NCBI GenBank assembly: GCA_003519685.1 | Contig: DOWG01000024.1 | Location: forward strand, 1 to 5,128 | Length of the DNA: 5,128 nucleotides | Source: Lachnospiraceae bacterium | GTDB lineage: Bacteria; Bacillota; Clostridia; Lachnospirales; Lachnospiraceae | Direction of reading: 5' to 3' | In this document: positions 1 through 4,897 of the stretch, piece after piece | Layout: each line of letters begins with the position of its first letter | How positions within the stretch are numbered: position 1 is the first letter of the stretch | Position numbers and translations under genes: made by a program | Notes under the pieces: generated by a model | What the model was told of the DNA's origin: nothing | Seen by the model: only the letters and a program-made list of their open reading frames with translations | The model's database searches: none

Positions 1-3
1 TAG

Positions 4-19
4 GGGTGTGAACAGTAAC
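4..19. repeat. Left copy of 16-bp terminal inverted repeat
   Basis: GGGTGTGAACAGTAAC reads identically, on the opposite strand, at 5109-5124. Identity stops exactly at 16 bp on the inner side: TTTTTATTTA follows here, ATCCGGAGAT in the other copy. The outer bases (TAG here, TGAT in the other copy) do not match as a target duplication. It lies 29 bp past the end of ddl. It is either one copy of a dispersed intergenic repeat at which an assembly ended, or an element end; the first is more likely given the gene content. Confidence 0.8.
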
Positions 20-48
20 TTTTTATTTATATACCGAATAACATTTGT

Positions 49-1080
49 TTATGATCTATATTTATTTAAAGATGATTCAATAATCCTCTCGCATAATGCG
101 GCAAAATCCAAACCGATCACGTTCGCCTCCTGCGGCAGAAGAGAGGTCGGTGTCATGCCCGGGAGTGTATTCGCTTCCAGACAGAAGATCTCATTCTGCT
201 TGTTCATGAGGAAATCCATGCGGGCATAGGTTTTTAAACGTAAGGCAGCAAATACATCCTCCGCGATTTTTTGGATTTTTATGGTAATGTTCTCCGGAAT
301 TTCAGCAGGGCAGGTTTCCACCGTACTGCCTGCCTGATATTTGTTCTTATAATCATAGAAACCTTGCAGCGGTGCGATCTCAATTACCGGCAGAGCCTTA
401 CCGTCAAGAACACCTACGGAGAATTCCCTGCCCTCAATGTACTGCTCAATAACAACTTCGCTGCCATAGGTAAATGCATCGGTAAGGGCATCCTCCATTG
501 CATCTGCGGACCTTACGATAGATACTCCAACACTGGATCCGCCATTACTAACCTTAACTACACAAGGGTATTCGTCCCAGGTAAAGGCTTCCCTTTTTTG
601 AGCACGTATGCCCTTTGGTGTGGGAATTTTGTAAAAAGCAAAGATTTCTTTAGAAATTGCTTTGTCCATGGCGATAGCACTACTGGTAAAATCGGTTCCC
701 GTATATTTGATACCCATTAAATCGAAGGCGGCCTGTACCTTGCCATCCTCACCATTTTCACCGTGGAGCGCCATGAATACGATATCTGAATCCCTGCAGA
801 TATCAATTACATTCGGGCCAAAAAAATAATCCGCATTATCTTTTCGTAAGGCTTTAATCTGATGGATGTCCGGATGATCCGCCTTAATGGTGCCGATATT
901 CGCAGTCCAATCCCGGTCGGTTTCAAAAATATTAGAAATTTCTCCTTCATATCCCAAATAGACATCCAATAAAACAACCTGATGTCCCTTGCTCTTAAGT
1001 GCTTTATAAATCATGGTCCCAGTTACTAAGGATACATCTCTTTCTGAACTGGTTCCCCCGGCTAATACTACAATTTTCAT
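49..1080 (-). CDS. ddl: D-alanine--D-alanine ligase (Ddl), cytoplasmic peptidoglycan precursor enzyme
   Basis: This 343-aa ATP-grasp ligase joins two D-alanines with ATP hydrolysis, giving the dipeptide that MurF adds to the UDP-MurNAc-tripeptide. It is full length for the family. Visible motifs, in order: N-terminal GGTSSERDVSL (8-18) with the substrate-binding Glu13; HGENGEDG (106-113); YTG (126-128); MDK (138-140); the ATP-grasp segment around Lys176 and GGSSVGV (180-186); EQYIEGREFSVGV (212-224); the omega-loop FYDYKNKY (241-248); ARMDF (286-290) with metal ligand Asp289; and EANTLPGMTPTSLLP (302-316) with Glu302 and Asn304. The Glu13/Ser183/Tyr248 set matches the E. coli DdlB triad and points to D-Ala-D-Ala, not D-Ala-D-Lac or D-Ala-D-Ser, specificity. 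One oddity is Val177 after Lys176, where many homologues have Pro. The ATG is preceded by GAGGA with a 6-nt gap. The gene stands alone here, with no murF next to it in view. Confidence 0.97.
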   Translation of the reverse strand: MKIVVLAGGTSSERDVSLVTGTMIYKALKSKGHQVVLLDVYLGYEGEISNIFETDRDWTANIGTIKADHPDIHQIKALRKDNADYFFGPNVIDICRDSDIVFMALHGENGEDGKVQAAFDLMGIKYTGTDFTSSAIAMDKAISKEIFAFYKIPTPKGIRAQKREAFTWDEYPCVVKVSNGGSSVGVSIVRSADAMEDALTDAFTYGSEVVIEQYIEGREFSVGVLDGKALPVIEIAPLQGFYDYKNKYQAGSTVETCPAEIPENITIKIQKIAEDVFAALRLKTYARMDFLMNKQNEIFCLEANTLPGMTPTSLLPQEANVIGLDFAALCERIIESSLNKYRS

Positions 1081-1151
1081 TCCATTTCCTCGCTTTCCGG
1101 CTTAAATTAATGCTTTCCTTTTTACTTTTTATGCTTCACTTTTTTATACTA

Positions 1152-1178
1152 TGTAACACGAATTTGTATCGTTACAAA
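1152..1178. promoter_or_regulatory. Operator-like dyad(s) in the ddl upstream region
   Basis: TGTAAC (1152-1157) and GTTACA (1171-1176) form perfect 6-bp arms around 13 bp. A second, overlapping dyad, TTTGTA-TCGT-TACAAA, lies at 1163-1178. Both sit about 70-100 bp upstream of the ddl ATG, inside the predicted ddl leader. The wide dyad resembles a repressor site and the narrow one could form a small hairpin. The binding protein cannot be named from sequence alone. Confidence 0.4.
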
Positions 1179-1194
1179 ACTACTTTGAATTCTT

Positions 1195-1231
1195 CTATAG
1201 AATAGCGCAAACGTATATAAGCTATAGTAAG
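1195..1231. repeat. Imperfect direct repeat, copy 1 (ddl upstream region)
   Basis: The core ATAGAATAGCGCAAAC (1197-1212) matches ATAGTATAGCGCAAAC at 1260-1275 at 15 of 16 positions, 63 bp apart. The similarity runs on with a small gap: GCTATAGTAAG here against GCTACAAGTAAAG in copy 2. On the minus strand this copy keeps a -10-like TATTCT but its upstream TTACTA is about 20 bp away, so it looks like a decayed or differently regulated duplicate of the ddl promoter. Confidence 0.6.
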
Positions 1232-1257
1232 TTTCCAGTTGGCAACTATTTTATCTC

Positions 1258-1291
1258 CCATAGTATAGCGCAAACCCTGCTACAAGTAAAG
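1258..1291. repeat. Imperfect direct repeat, copy 2 (contains predicted ddl promoter)
   Basis: This is the second copy of the roughly 35-bp unit, with core ATAGTATAGCGCAAAC at 1260-1275. It carries well-spaced -35 and -10 elements on the minus strand, which suggests the duplication concerns promoter or operator DNA rather than coding sequence. Confidence 0.6.
1262..1290 (-). promoter_or_regulatory. Predicted sigma-A promoter for ddl
   Basis: Read on the minus strand: -35 TTTACT (1290-1285, 4/6), a 17-bp spacer, and -10 TATACT (1267-1262, 5/6). The start of transcription would be near 1255, giving a leader of roughly 175 nt before the ddl ATG. That leader contains copy 1 of the direct repeat and the TGTAAC/GTTACA dyad. 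Confidence 0.5.
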
Positions 1292-1319
1292 TTTATTTCG
1301 TTTGTTTACAGCTTGAATT

Positions 1320-1349
1320 TTGACGGCAGGAGAAGCGAATGATTACCAT
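1320..1349 (+). promoter_or_regulatory. Weak candidate promoter for the 71-aa gene
   Basis: -35 TTGACG (1320-1325, 5/6), an 18-bp spacer, and -10 TACCAT (1344-1349, 4/6) face the gene at 1423. No better match was found in this gap. The same stretch holds a very short ORF (1339-1353, MITI) behind CAGGAGA, which may be chance. Confidence 0.3.
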
Positions 1350-1422
1350 ATAAATCCGTGATAAATGGGTTCTAAAAAGGAAAGAATAAATAAAGACAAT
1401 ATTTCTATGGAGGTGATTTACG

Positions 1423-1638
1423 ATGGATCCGATTACTCCGCTTCCATCTGTTATGTCCGGGCAAATGTATGCAGCCTATACTTTTGCTCCCGGAATCTTT
1501 CTAACAAAAGAAGATAGCGATAATTTCATGGCTTCCTTAGATTCGGATACCAGAGATTATGTTATAAAACATACCGATGATTTCCGGTCAAGAGAAGATA
1601 TTATGGAATGTATCAACCGATTACACGGAGAGGCTTGA
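1423..1638 (+). CDS. Small acidic protein of unknown function (71 aa)
   Basis: The ORF has an ideal Shine-Dalgarno sequence, GGAGGTGA (1409-1416), 6 nt before the ATG, which strongly supports translation. I do not recognise the family. The N-terminal 28 residues are mostly hydrophobic, Pro/Met rich and poor in charge (MDPITPLPSVMSGQMYAAYT, then FAPGIFLT). The remaining part is charged and probably helical, with several Asp/Glu-Arg/Lys pairs (KEDSDNFMASLDSDTRDYV and DDFRSREDIMECINRLHGEA). There is no clear signal peptide or membrane helix, and one cysteine (Cys63). It is followed within 2 nt by a possible 18-aa ORF and a strong hairpin. It lies upstream of another small orphan gene on the same strand, but that gene has its own promoter, so a functional link is only a guess. 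Confidence 0.75.
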   Translation: MDPITPLPSVMSGQMYAAYTFAPGIFLTKEDSDNFMASLDSDTRDYVIKHTDDFRSREDIMECINRLHGEA

Positions 1639-1639
1639 A

Positions 1640-1696
1640 ATGCAGGAGGTCCGAATGAAATTGCCGCCAACAGCAAACGGGAGTTGGCGGCAATAA
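1640..1696 (+). CDS. Possible 18-aa mini-cistron overlapping a hairpin
   Basis: An ATG at 1640 starts 2 nt after the stop of the preceding gene and reads MQEVRMKLPPTANGSWRQ before TAA at 1694-1696. An internal in-frame ATG at 1655 has its own AGGAGGT (1644-1650), 4 nt upstream, giving a 13-aa version. The frame covers the 12-bp stem-loop at 1660-1694 almost exactly. It could be a translated small ORF, a leader-type element or chance; conservation is needed to decide. Confidence 0.25.
   Translation: MQEVRMKLPPTANGSWRQ
1660..1694. terminator. Perfect 12-bp GC-rich hairpin, possible terminator lacking a U-tract
   Basis: ATTGCCGCCAAC (1660-1671) pairs fully with GTTGGCGGCAAT (1683-1694) around an 11-nt loop. 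It sits 21 nt after the 71-aa gene, where a terminator would be expected. However, AAAACAAACAA follows on the plus strand and only TTT on the minus strand, so it is not a classic intrinsic terminator. Other options are a transcript 3'-end stabiliser or control of the overlapping mini-ORF. Confidence 0.5.
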
Positions 1697-1715
1697 AACA
1701 AACAAGGCTATTTTC

Positions 1716-1744
1716 TTGATTCTGATGTCGAATTTTATTATAAT
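1716..1744 (+). promoter_or_regulatory. Strong sigma-A promoter for the 76-aa gene
   Basis: -35 TTGATT (1716-1721, 4/6), a 17-bp spacer, and -10 TATAAT (1739-1744, 6/6). Transcription would start near 1751, leaving a leader of about 35 nt with AGGAGGAGA before the ATG at 1786. The gene is therefore probably an independent transcription unit. Confidence 0.75.
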
Positions 1745-1785
1745 AGATCTTTGGAAAAGAAAACTATTCATAGGAGGAGATTCAG

Positions 1786-2016
1786 ATGAGAGAAGAAAAG
1801 TTTAAGATGGAACGACATGGTCTGGTAAAGGTAAATGATGTGGTTGAGATAACGGAGCGACCGGGACAGACAAGCTATTCCTACATAATTGAACCTGCCG
1901 TTGCCATGTCCGGCTGCATCCCTTTAAATAATCCGATTAAATCCAAAAAGGGGATTGTAAAAGAACTTCAGCATACACATCGTGGCTATTATGTAATTGT
2001 GGAGTTCGATGAATGA
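1786..2016 (+). CDS. Small protein of unknown function (76 aa), possible beta-barrel (SH3/KOW-like)
   Basis: AGGAGGAGA (1772-1780) lies 5 nt before the ATG, and a near-consensus promoter lies just upstream, so expression is well supported. An in-frame ATG at 1807 (MERHGLVKV) lacks such a site. I do not recognise the family by name. The protein is soluble, with no membrane segment. It shows alternating beta-type stretches: HGLVKVNDVVEIT (11-23), SYSYIIEP (30-37), KKGIVKEL (54-61) and YYVIVEFDE (68-76). The pattern of a Gly-Ile-Val strand followed by a Val-Glu-Phe-Asp ending resembles small SH3/KOW-type barrels, which often bind nucleic acid or act as regulatory adaptors; this is inference from pattern only. 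It contains one cysteine, Cys44, in SGCIP. Confidence 0.8.
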   Translation: MREEKFKMERHGLVKVNDVVEITERPGQTSYSYIIEPAVAMSGCIPLNNPIKSKKGIVKELQHTHRGYYVIVEFDE

Positions 2017-2100
2017 AGAGAAACGCAGCTGTTGTATATATAAGTACTATTCCTGATAAATTTTAAGATTTTTTATATTCTTAGTTCGTTCGCTTATTAC

Positions 2101-2153
2101 TAGAATAACCGCTGGTCAAGACGCAATCTGCTTCTTTTACAGCGGTTATTCTA
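2101..2153. repeat. Perfect 14-bp inverted repeat with 25-nt loop
   Basis: TAGAATAACCGCTG (2101-2114) pairs completely with CAGCGGTTATTCTA (2140-2153). It lies 84 nt past the 76-aa gene and could end its transcript, but the run after it (TTCTACC) is a poor U-tract and the loop is long for an intrinsic terminator. A small dispersed palindromic element is the other reading. Confidence 0.65.
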
Positions 2154-2224
2154 TTCTACCAAAATGTAATTTGTTTCTAATTCACATCAAAACCTTAAAA
2201 TGATTTGTGACACACATATCATAA

Positions 2225-2254
2225 TGGAGAATGTTCAATTGGAGAATGTTCATT
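2225..2254. repeat. 15-bp tandem direct repeat, operator-like
   Basis: TGGAGAATGTTCAAT (2225-2239) is followed immediately by TGGAGAATGTTCATT (2240-2254), with 14 of 15 identical. Each unit contains GAA-TG-TTC, itself a small dyad. The pair is framed by ATAATG (2221-2226) and CATTAT (2251-2256). A TATAAT lies 25 bp further on (2279-2284) with no good -35. A tandem activator or repressor site is plausible. Confidence 0.55.
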
Positions 2255-2356
2255 ATGTAACAATTGCTTGTTTTCTTCTATAATAATGGAAAGTAACATG
2301 GTTTATTTTATTGGTATCCGCGAAAAAAGTGAAAATATTTTGGATGAAAATAAGGA

Positions 2357-2385
2357 TTGTCAAGGGTGTAAAAAGATAGTAAAAT
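2357..2385 (+). promoter_or_regulatory. Predicted sigma-A promoter for the MATE transcript
   Basis: -35 TTGTCA (2357-2362, 5/6), a 17-bp spacer, and -10 TAAAAT (2380-2385, 5/6). The start near 2392 gives a leader of about 190 nt. AGTAAA (2378-2383) and TTTACT (2397-2402) form a 6-bp dyad around the -10 and start point, a typical position for a TetR- or MarR-type repressor, but no regulator gene is present in the window. Confidence 0.6.
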
Positions 2386-2472
2386 AGTATTATTACTTTA
2401 CTCAATATGAACCCATTTATCTTGTATGTTACAGAAGCTTCAATATCCGCCAAAATAGGAGGGAGCCTTCTG

Positions 2473-2505
2473 ATGCACAAAAGATTATGCCAGGAGACAG
2501 TGTGA
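2473..2505 (+). CDS. Possible 10-aa leader peptide upstream of the MATE gene
   Basis: AGGAGGG (2457-2463) lies 9 nt before an ATG that reads MHKRLCQETV and stops at TGA 2503-2505, inside the left arm of the following hairpin. This site is better than the one before the MATE start itself. The frame is open upstream to an ATG at 2407 (32 codons), but that start has no ribosome binding site. The stop overlaps GTG 2502-2504 in the MATE frame (GTGA), so coupling to an extended MATE start is also possible. Short ORFs placed like this control some antibiotic-resistance genes by ribosome stalling; that role here is inference. Confidence 0.4.
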   Translation: MHKRLCQETV

Positions 2506-2570
2506 AAAATAAATTTTTCACACGCAACTTTGAGCCTGCGGCCCAAAGTTTGCAGGCTTTGAAGAAAGGC
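2500..2570 (+). promoter_or_regulatory. Structured MATE leader: one perfect hairpin, then two mutually exclusive hairpins
   Basis: Hairpin I: GTGTGAAAAAT (2500-2510) with ATTTTTCACAC (2513-2523). Hairpin II: GC-AACTTTG (2524-2532) with CAAAGTT-T-GC (2544-2553), plus an inner GCC/GGC. Hairpin III: AGCCTGC (2533-2539) with GCAGGCT (2552-2558). II and III share bases and cannot coexist. A weak CTTT/AAAG pairing (2557-2560/2565-2568) could hide the AAAGG presumed to serve the MATE start, and III would disturb it. No known riboswitch class was recognised. Confidence 0.45.
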
Positions 2571-2582
2571 ATGATTATTTAT

Positions 2583-3944
2583 ATGAAAAAGGATCATCAA
2601 AATATAAATAGTATTACGGAAGGCGTAATATGGAAGCAAATTCTTATCTTCTTCTTTCCTCTGCTGCTAGGCAACTTTTTTCAGCAGCTTTATAACACGA
2701 CGGATGCAGTTGTTGTTGGTCAGTTTGTCGGAAAGAAAGCATTATCGGCGGTAGGTGGAACAACCGGAACATTAATTAACCTGCTTGTCGGTTTTTTTAT
2801 GGGTGTTTCTTCCGGTGCAACAGTAACCATCTCACAATATTATGGAGCGAAAAATGAGGGGGAGGTAAGTAAGGCGGTACATACATCCATTGCGCTGGCC
2901 ATCGTAGGCGGCGCAGCAATCATGCTGATCGGTCTGATTGGCGCACCGTTCGCATTGACCTGGATGGGAACACCGGAGGAAATTATGCCGGAAGCTTTGA
3001 CGTATATCCGTATCTATTTTGGTGGTATGATAGCGAATCTGCTCTATAATATGGGAGCGGGTATCTTACGTGCAATCGGTGATTCCAGAAGACCATTGTA
3101 TTATTTGATAGCCGGTTGTCTTGTTAATATTGTTCTGGATATTGTGTTCGTTGCCGTATTTCATTGGGGCGTTTTTGGAGTGGCGATTGCAACGGTACTC
3201 TCGCAGATCAGCAGTGCCGTACTGGTATGCATCACCTTGATTAAAACTAGGAATAGTTATCGTCTGAATATAAAAGAGATACGTTTTCATAAGCTGATTT
3301 TGATGAAAATTATTGAAGTTGGTCTGCCTGCCGGATTTCAATCGATGATGTATTCCTTCTCTAACGTTATTATACAATCCAGCGTCAATCGTTTCGGAAC
3401 GAATGTTATAGCCGCCTGGACAGCATACGGAAAAATAGATGGTATCTTCTGGATGACCATGAGCTCCTTTGGTATATCCGTGACAACCTTTGTAGGGCAG
3501 AACTTTGGTGCAGCCAAATATGACAGGGTGAAAAAAGGCATACGGGTATGCTTAGTTATGGCTATGTCGGTAGCGATCGGAATGAGTGTTATACTGTATG
3601 GAGGCGGTTCGGTTATTTATCGTTTGTTCACGCAGGATGAACTGGTTATTGCAAAGGGAATGGAAATACTGCATTTTCTTGTTCCTACCTTTTTCACCTA
3701 CGTCTGCATTGAGATCTTATCCGGTTCTTTAAGAGGAATGGGCAGTTCCTTAATCCCTATGATATTGACGAGCCTGGGTGTATGCGTTCTTCGTATCGTG
3801 TGGATTTTTACTATGCTGCCGATTTGGCCGGATGTTAAGACCGTTCTCGTGAGCTATCCGATCTCATGGGTTGTAACGTCCATCCTGTTTATCGTGTATT
3901 TCATATGGTATACCAGAAAGCATAACTATGGACTAAAAAAATAA
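2583..3944 (+). CDS. MATE-family multidrug/cation efflux transporter (YoeA/NorM-like)
   Basis: This 453-aa, roughly 12-helix inner-membrane antiporter of the MATE family exports drugs or other organic cations in exchange for Na+ or H+; the substrate cannot be told from sequence. Family signs: QQLYNTTDAVVVGQFVG (34-50) with the conserved TM1 acidic residue Asp41; VSSGATVTISQYYGAK (75-90); the loop RAIGDSRRPLYY (163-174); the second-half repeat GLPAGFQSMMYSFSNVIIQS (247-266); TTFVGQNFGA (301-310) mirroring the first half; and RGMGSSLIPM (384-393). The length is normal for the family. I chose ATG 2583 because the family normally has 10-15 residues before TM1. AAAGG lies 13 nt away, rather far. 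The frame is open back to ATG 2487, and GTG 2502 would add about 27 residues (FEPAAQSLQALKK and neighbours) encoded by the hairpin region, so the true start is uncertain. A structured leader precedes it. No intrinsic terminator is visible after it. Confidence 0.93.
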   Translation: MKKDHQNINSITEGVIWKQILIFFFPLLLGNFFQQLYNTTDAVVVGQFVGKKALSAVGGTTGTLINLLVGFFMGVSSGATVTISQYYGAKNEGEVSKAVHTSIALAIVGGAAIMLIGLIGAPFALTWMGTPEEIMPEALTYIRIYFGGMIANLLYNMGAGILRAIGDSRRPLYYLIAGCLVNIVLDIVFVAVFHWGVFGVAIATVLSQISSAVLVCITLIKTRNSYRLNIKEIRFHKLILMKIIEVGLPAGFQSMMYSFSNVIIQSSVNRFGTNVIAAWTAYGKIDGIFWMTMSSFGISVTTFVGQNFGAAKYDRVKKGIRVCLVMAMSVAIGMSVILYGGGSVIYRLFTQDELVIAKGMEILHFLVPTFFTYVCIEILSGSLRGMGSSLIPMILTSLGVCVLRIVWIFTMLPIWPDVKTVLVSYPISWVVTSILFIVYFIWYTRKHNYGLKK

Positions 3945-4060
3945 GATTTTAAGTATAATATACCGTTAGGCTATCATAAAAACTTCCCGGGCATATAGTT
4001 CTGGATGAAGCACCGGATAAATGCGCTCGAAAAGAAATTCAAGGGAAATGAAAGAAAATA
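3945..4060. other. Intergenic stretch without a recognised gene or terminator
   Basis: No hairpin with a T-run ends the MATE transcript here. One plus-strand frame (3980-4051) stays open from LPGHIVLDEAPDK to a TGA without a start codon or ribosome binding site, and looks slightly coding-like. It could be the decayed tail of a lost gene; the support is weak. Confidence 0.3.
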
Positions 4061-4120
4061 TTTCGGCAAACTTGACTTTTTTTATTTATTATATATAATG
4101 AAAGATAAGGTTTGCTGAAA
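4061..4120. promoter_or_regulatory. Inverted repeat bracketing the rplY promoter
   Basis: TTTCGGCAAAC (4061-4071) and GTTTGCTGAAA (4110-4120) match as inverted arms at 10 of 11 positions. They flank the -35 and -10 exactly: the left arm ends one base before the -35, and the right arm begins near the expected start of transcription. This is the layout of a pair of operator half-sites bridged across a promoter. No regulator is identified. Confidence 0.5.
4072..4099 (+). promoter_or_regulatory. Main sigma-A promoter for rplY/ctc
   Basis: -35 TTGACT (4072-4077, 5/6), a 16-bp spacer that is almost all A/T, and -10 TATAAT (4094-4099, 6/6). Transcription from about 4106 gives a leader of about 140 nt. 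Confidence 0.8.
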
Positions 4121-4155
4121 ATTAAATTTGAGGAAATATATTGTATAATAAATTT

Positions 4156-4185
4156 CTGACAAATACGTTTTATTTTCACTATATA
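4156..4185 (+). promoter_or_regulatory. Possible second promoter for rplY/ctc
   Basis: CTGACA (4156-4161, 5/6), an 18-bp spacer, and TATATA (4180-4185) lie within the leader made by the main promoter. Ctc genes are often transcribed from more than one promoter; here the second is a weaker match and only a candidate. Confidence 0.35.
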
Positions 4186-4244
4186 AAAGGTGATACAAGA
4201 TCATCGGGTGAAAATTATGAAATATAACAAGGAGGCTATATTGT

Positions 4245-4868
4245 ATGGCAGAGACAGCAAAATTAAATATTAATATTCGATCAGATGTAAGTAAGGTTGA
4301 GAGAAAGAAATTAAGAAATAACGGATTTTTACTTGGAAACATATCCAGAAAAGGTATGGAATCCGTGGCAATTGCAGTGAAGCAGGATGAATTCCGGAGG
4401 GCATTAAAAAAATACGGCAGGAATGCGGTATTTACTCTGGTAAGTGATGAGAATACAGAATATAATGTAATGGTAAAAGACATGCTTATAACACCGCCGG
4501 TATATGATTTTGTGCATGTTGATTTTCATGAGGTATCACTGACCGAGACAGTGAAAGCCGATGTTTCAATTCGGTTTATCGGAGCGGAATTTGTTGAAGC
4601 AAAGCGCTTAATTATAAACCGGTTAATGGATGTTATTCCGGTTAAGGGATTACCCCAGGACATTCCGGATGATATTACGATTGATGTGACAAAAATGGGA
4701 ATAGGCGATAGTGTTACCATTGCTGATATTAAATTCCCGGAGGGAATTACACCGGATGCTGAAAAGGACCAGATGGTGCTTTCCATAAATGAAGCAAAGA
4801 TTCAGGTAGAAGAGACAGTGGAAGAAGCAACCGAAACTGCTTCCGAAACAGAAACCGAAACCGCTTAA
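4245..4868 (+). CDS. rplY: 50S ribosomal protein bL25, long CTC/general-stress type
   Basis: The 207-aa product binds 5S rRNA in the large ribosomal subunit; the long form is called CTC in Firmicutes and is linked to stress. The N-terminal beta-barrel domain (about 1-95) contains the rRNA-binding region with LRNNGFLLGNISRKGMES (23-40), KKYGRNAVFTL (55-65) and the conserved HVDFHEVSL (91-99). The C-terminal TL5-type domain (about 100-185) has VIPVKGLPQDIPDDITIDV (130-148) and GDSVTIADIKFPEGI (154-168). A low-complexity acidic tail, ETVEEATETASETETETA, ends the protein (190-207); such tails vary in length among Clostridia. AAGGAGG (4229-4235) lies 9 nt before the ATG. The gene has its own promoter, and a strong terminator follows, so it is a single-gene transcription unit here; pth is a common neighbour in other bacteria but is not in view. 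Confidence 0.95.
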   Translation: MAETAKLNINIRSDVSKVERKKLRNNGFLLGNISRKGMESVAIAVKQDEFRRALKKYGRNAVFTLVSDENTEYNVMVKDMLITPPVYDFVHVDFHEVSLTETVKADVSIRFIGAEFVEAKRLIINRLMDVIPVKGLPQDIPDDITIDVTKMGIGDSVTIADIKFPEGITPDAEKDQMVLSINEAKIQVEETVEEATETASETETETA

Positions 4869-4897
4869 TATTTAAAATTTTATATTACGCTATAGAT

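Noticed and set aside
271..720. 149-codon plus-strand frame opposite ddl
   Set aside because: It is antisense to Ddl, whose motifs are intact over the whole length; the frame has no family resemblance.
1259..1267. Sigma-K-like -10 (CATAGTATA) on the plus strand
   Set aside because: There is no convincing -35 at the right distance, and the same bases are better explained by the minus-strand ddl promoter.
1195..1291. CRISPR-like repeat pair
   Set aside because: There are only two imperfect copies with a gap inside the unit, no array, and no cas gene.
2253..2639. 128-codon minus-strand frame across the MATE leader
   Set aside because: It covers the predicted promoter, leader ORF and hairpins. 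Its product has no recognisable domain, and I see no convincing ribosome binding site.
4217..4273. 18-codon ORF (ATG 4217) overlapping the start of rplY as a leader peptide
   Set aside because: It has only a weak GGTGA ribosome binding site, and its sequence contains the rplY Shine-Dalgarno and start, so the frame is probably incidental.
4082..4483. 133-codon minus-strand frame opposite rplY
   Set aside because: It is antisense to the clearly assigned bL25 gene and its promoter; its Leu/Phe/Ser-rich composition is typical of a shadow frame.
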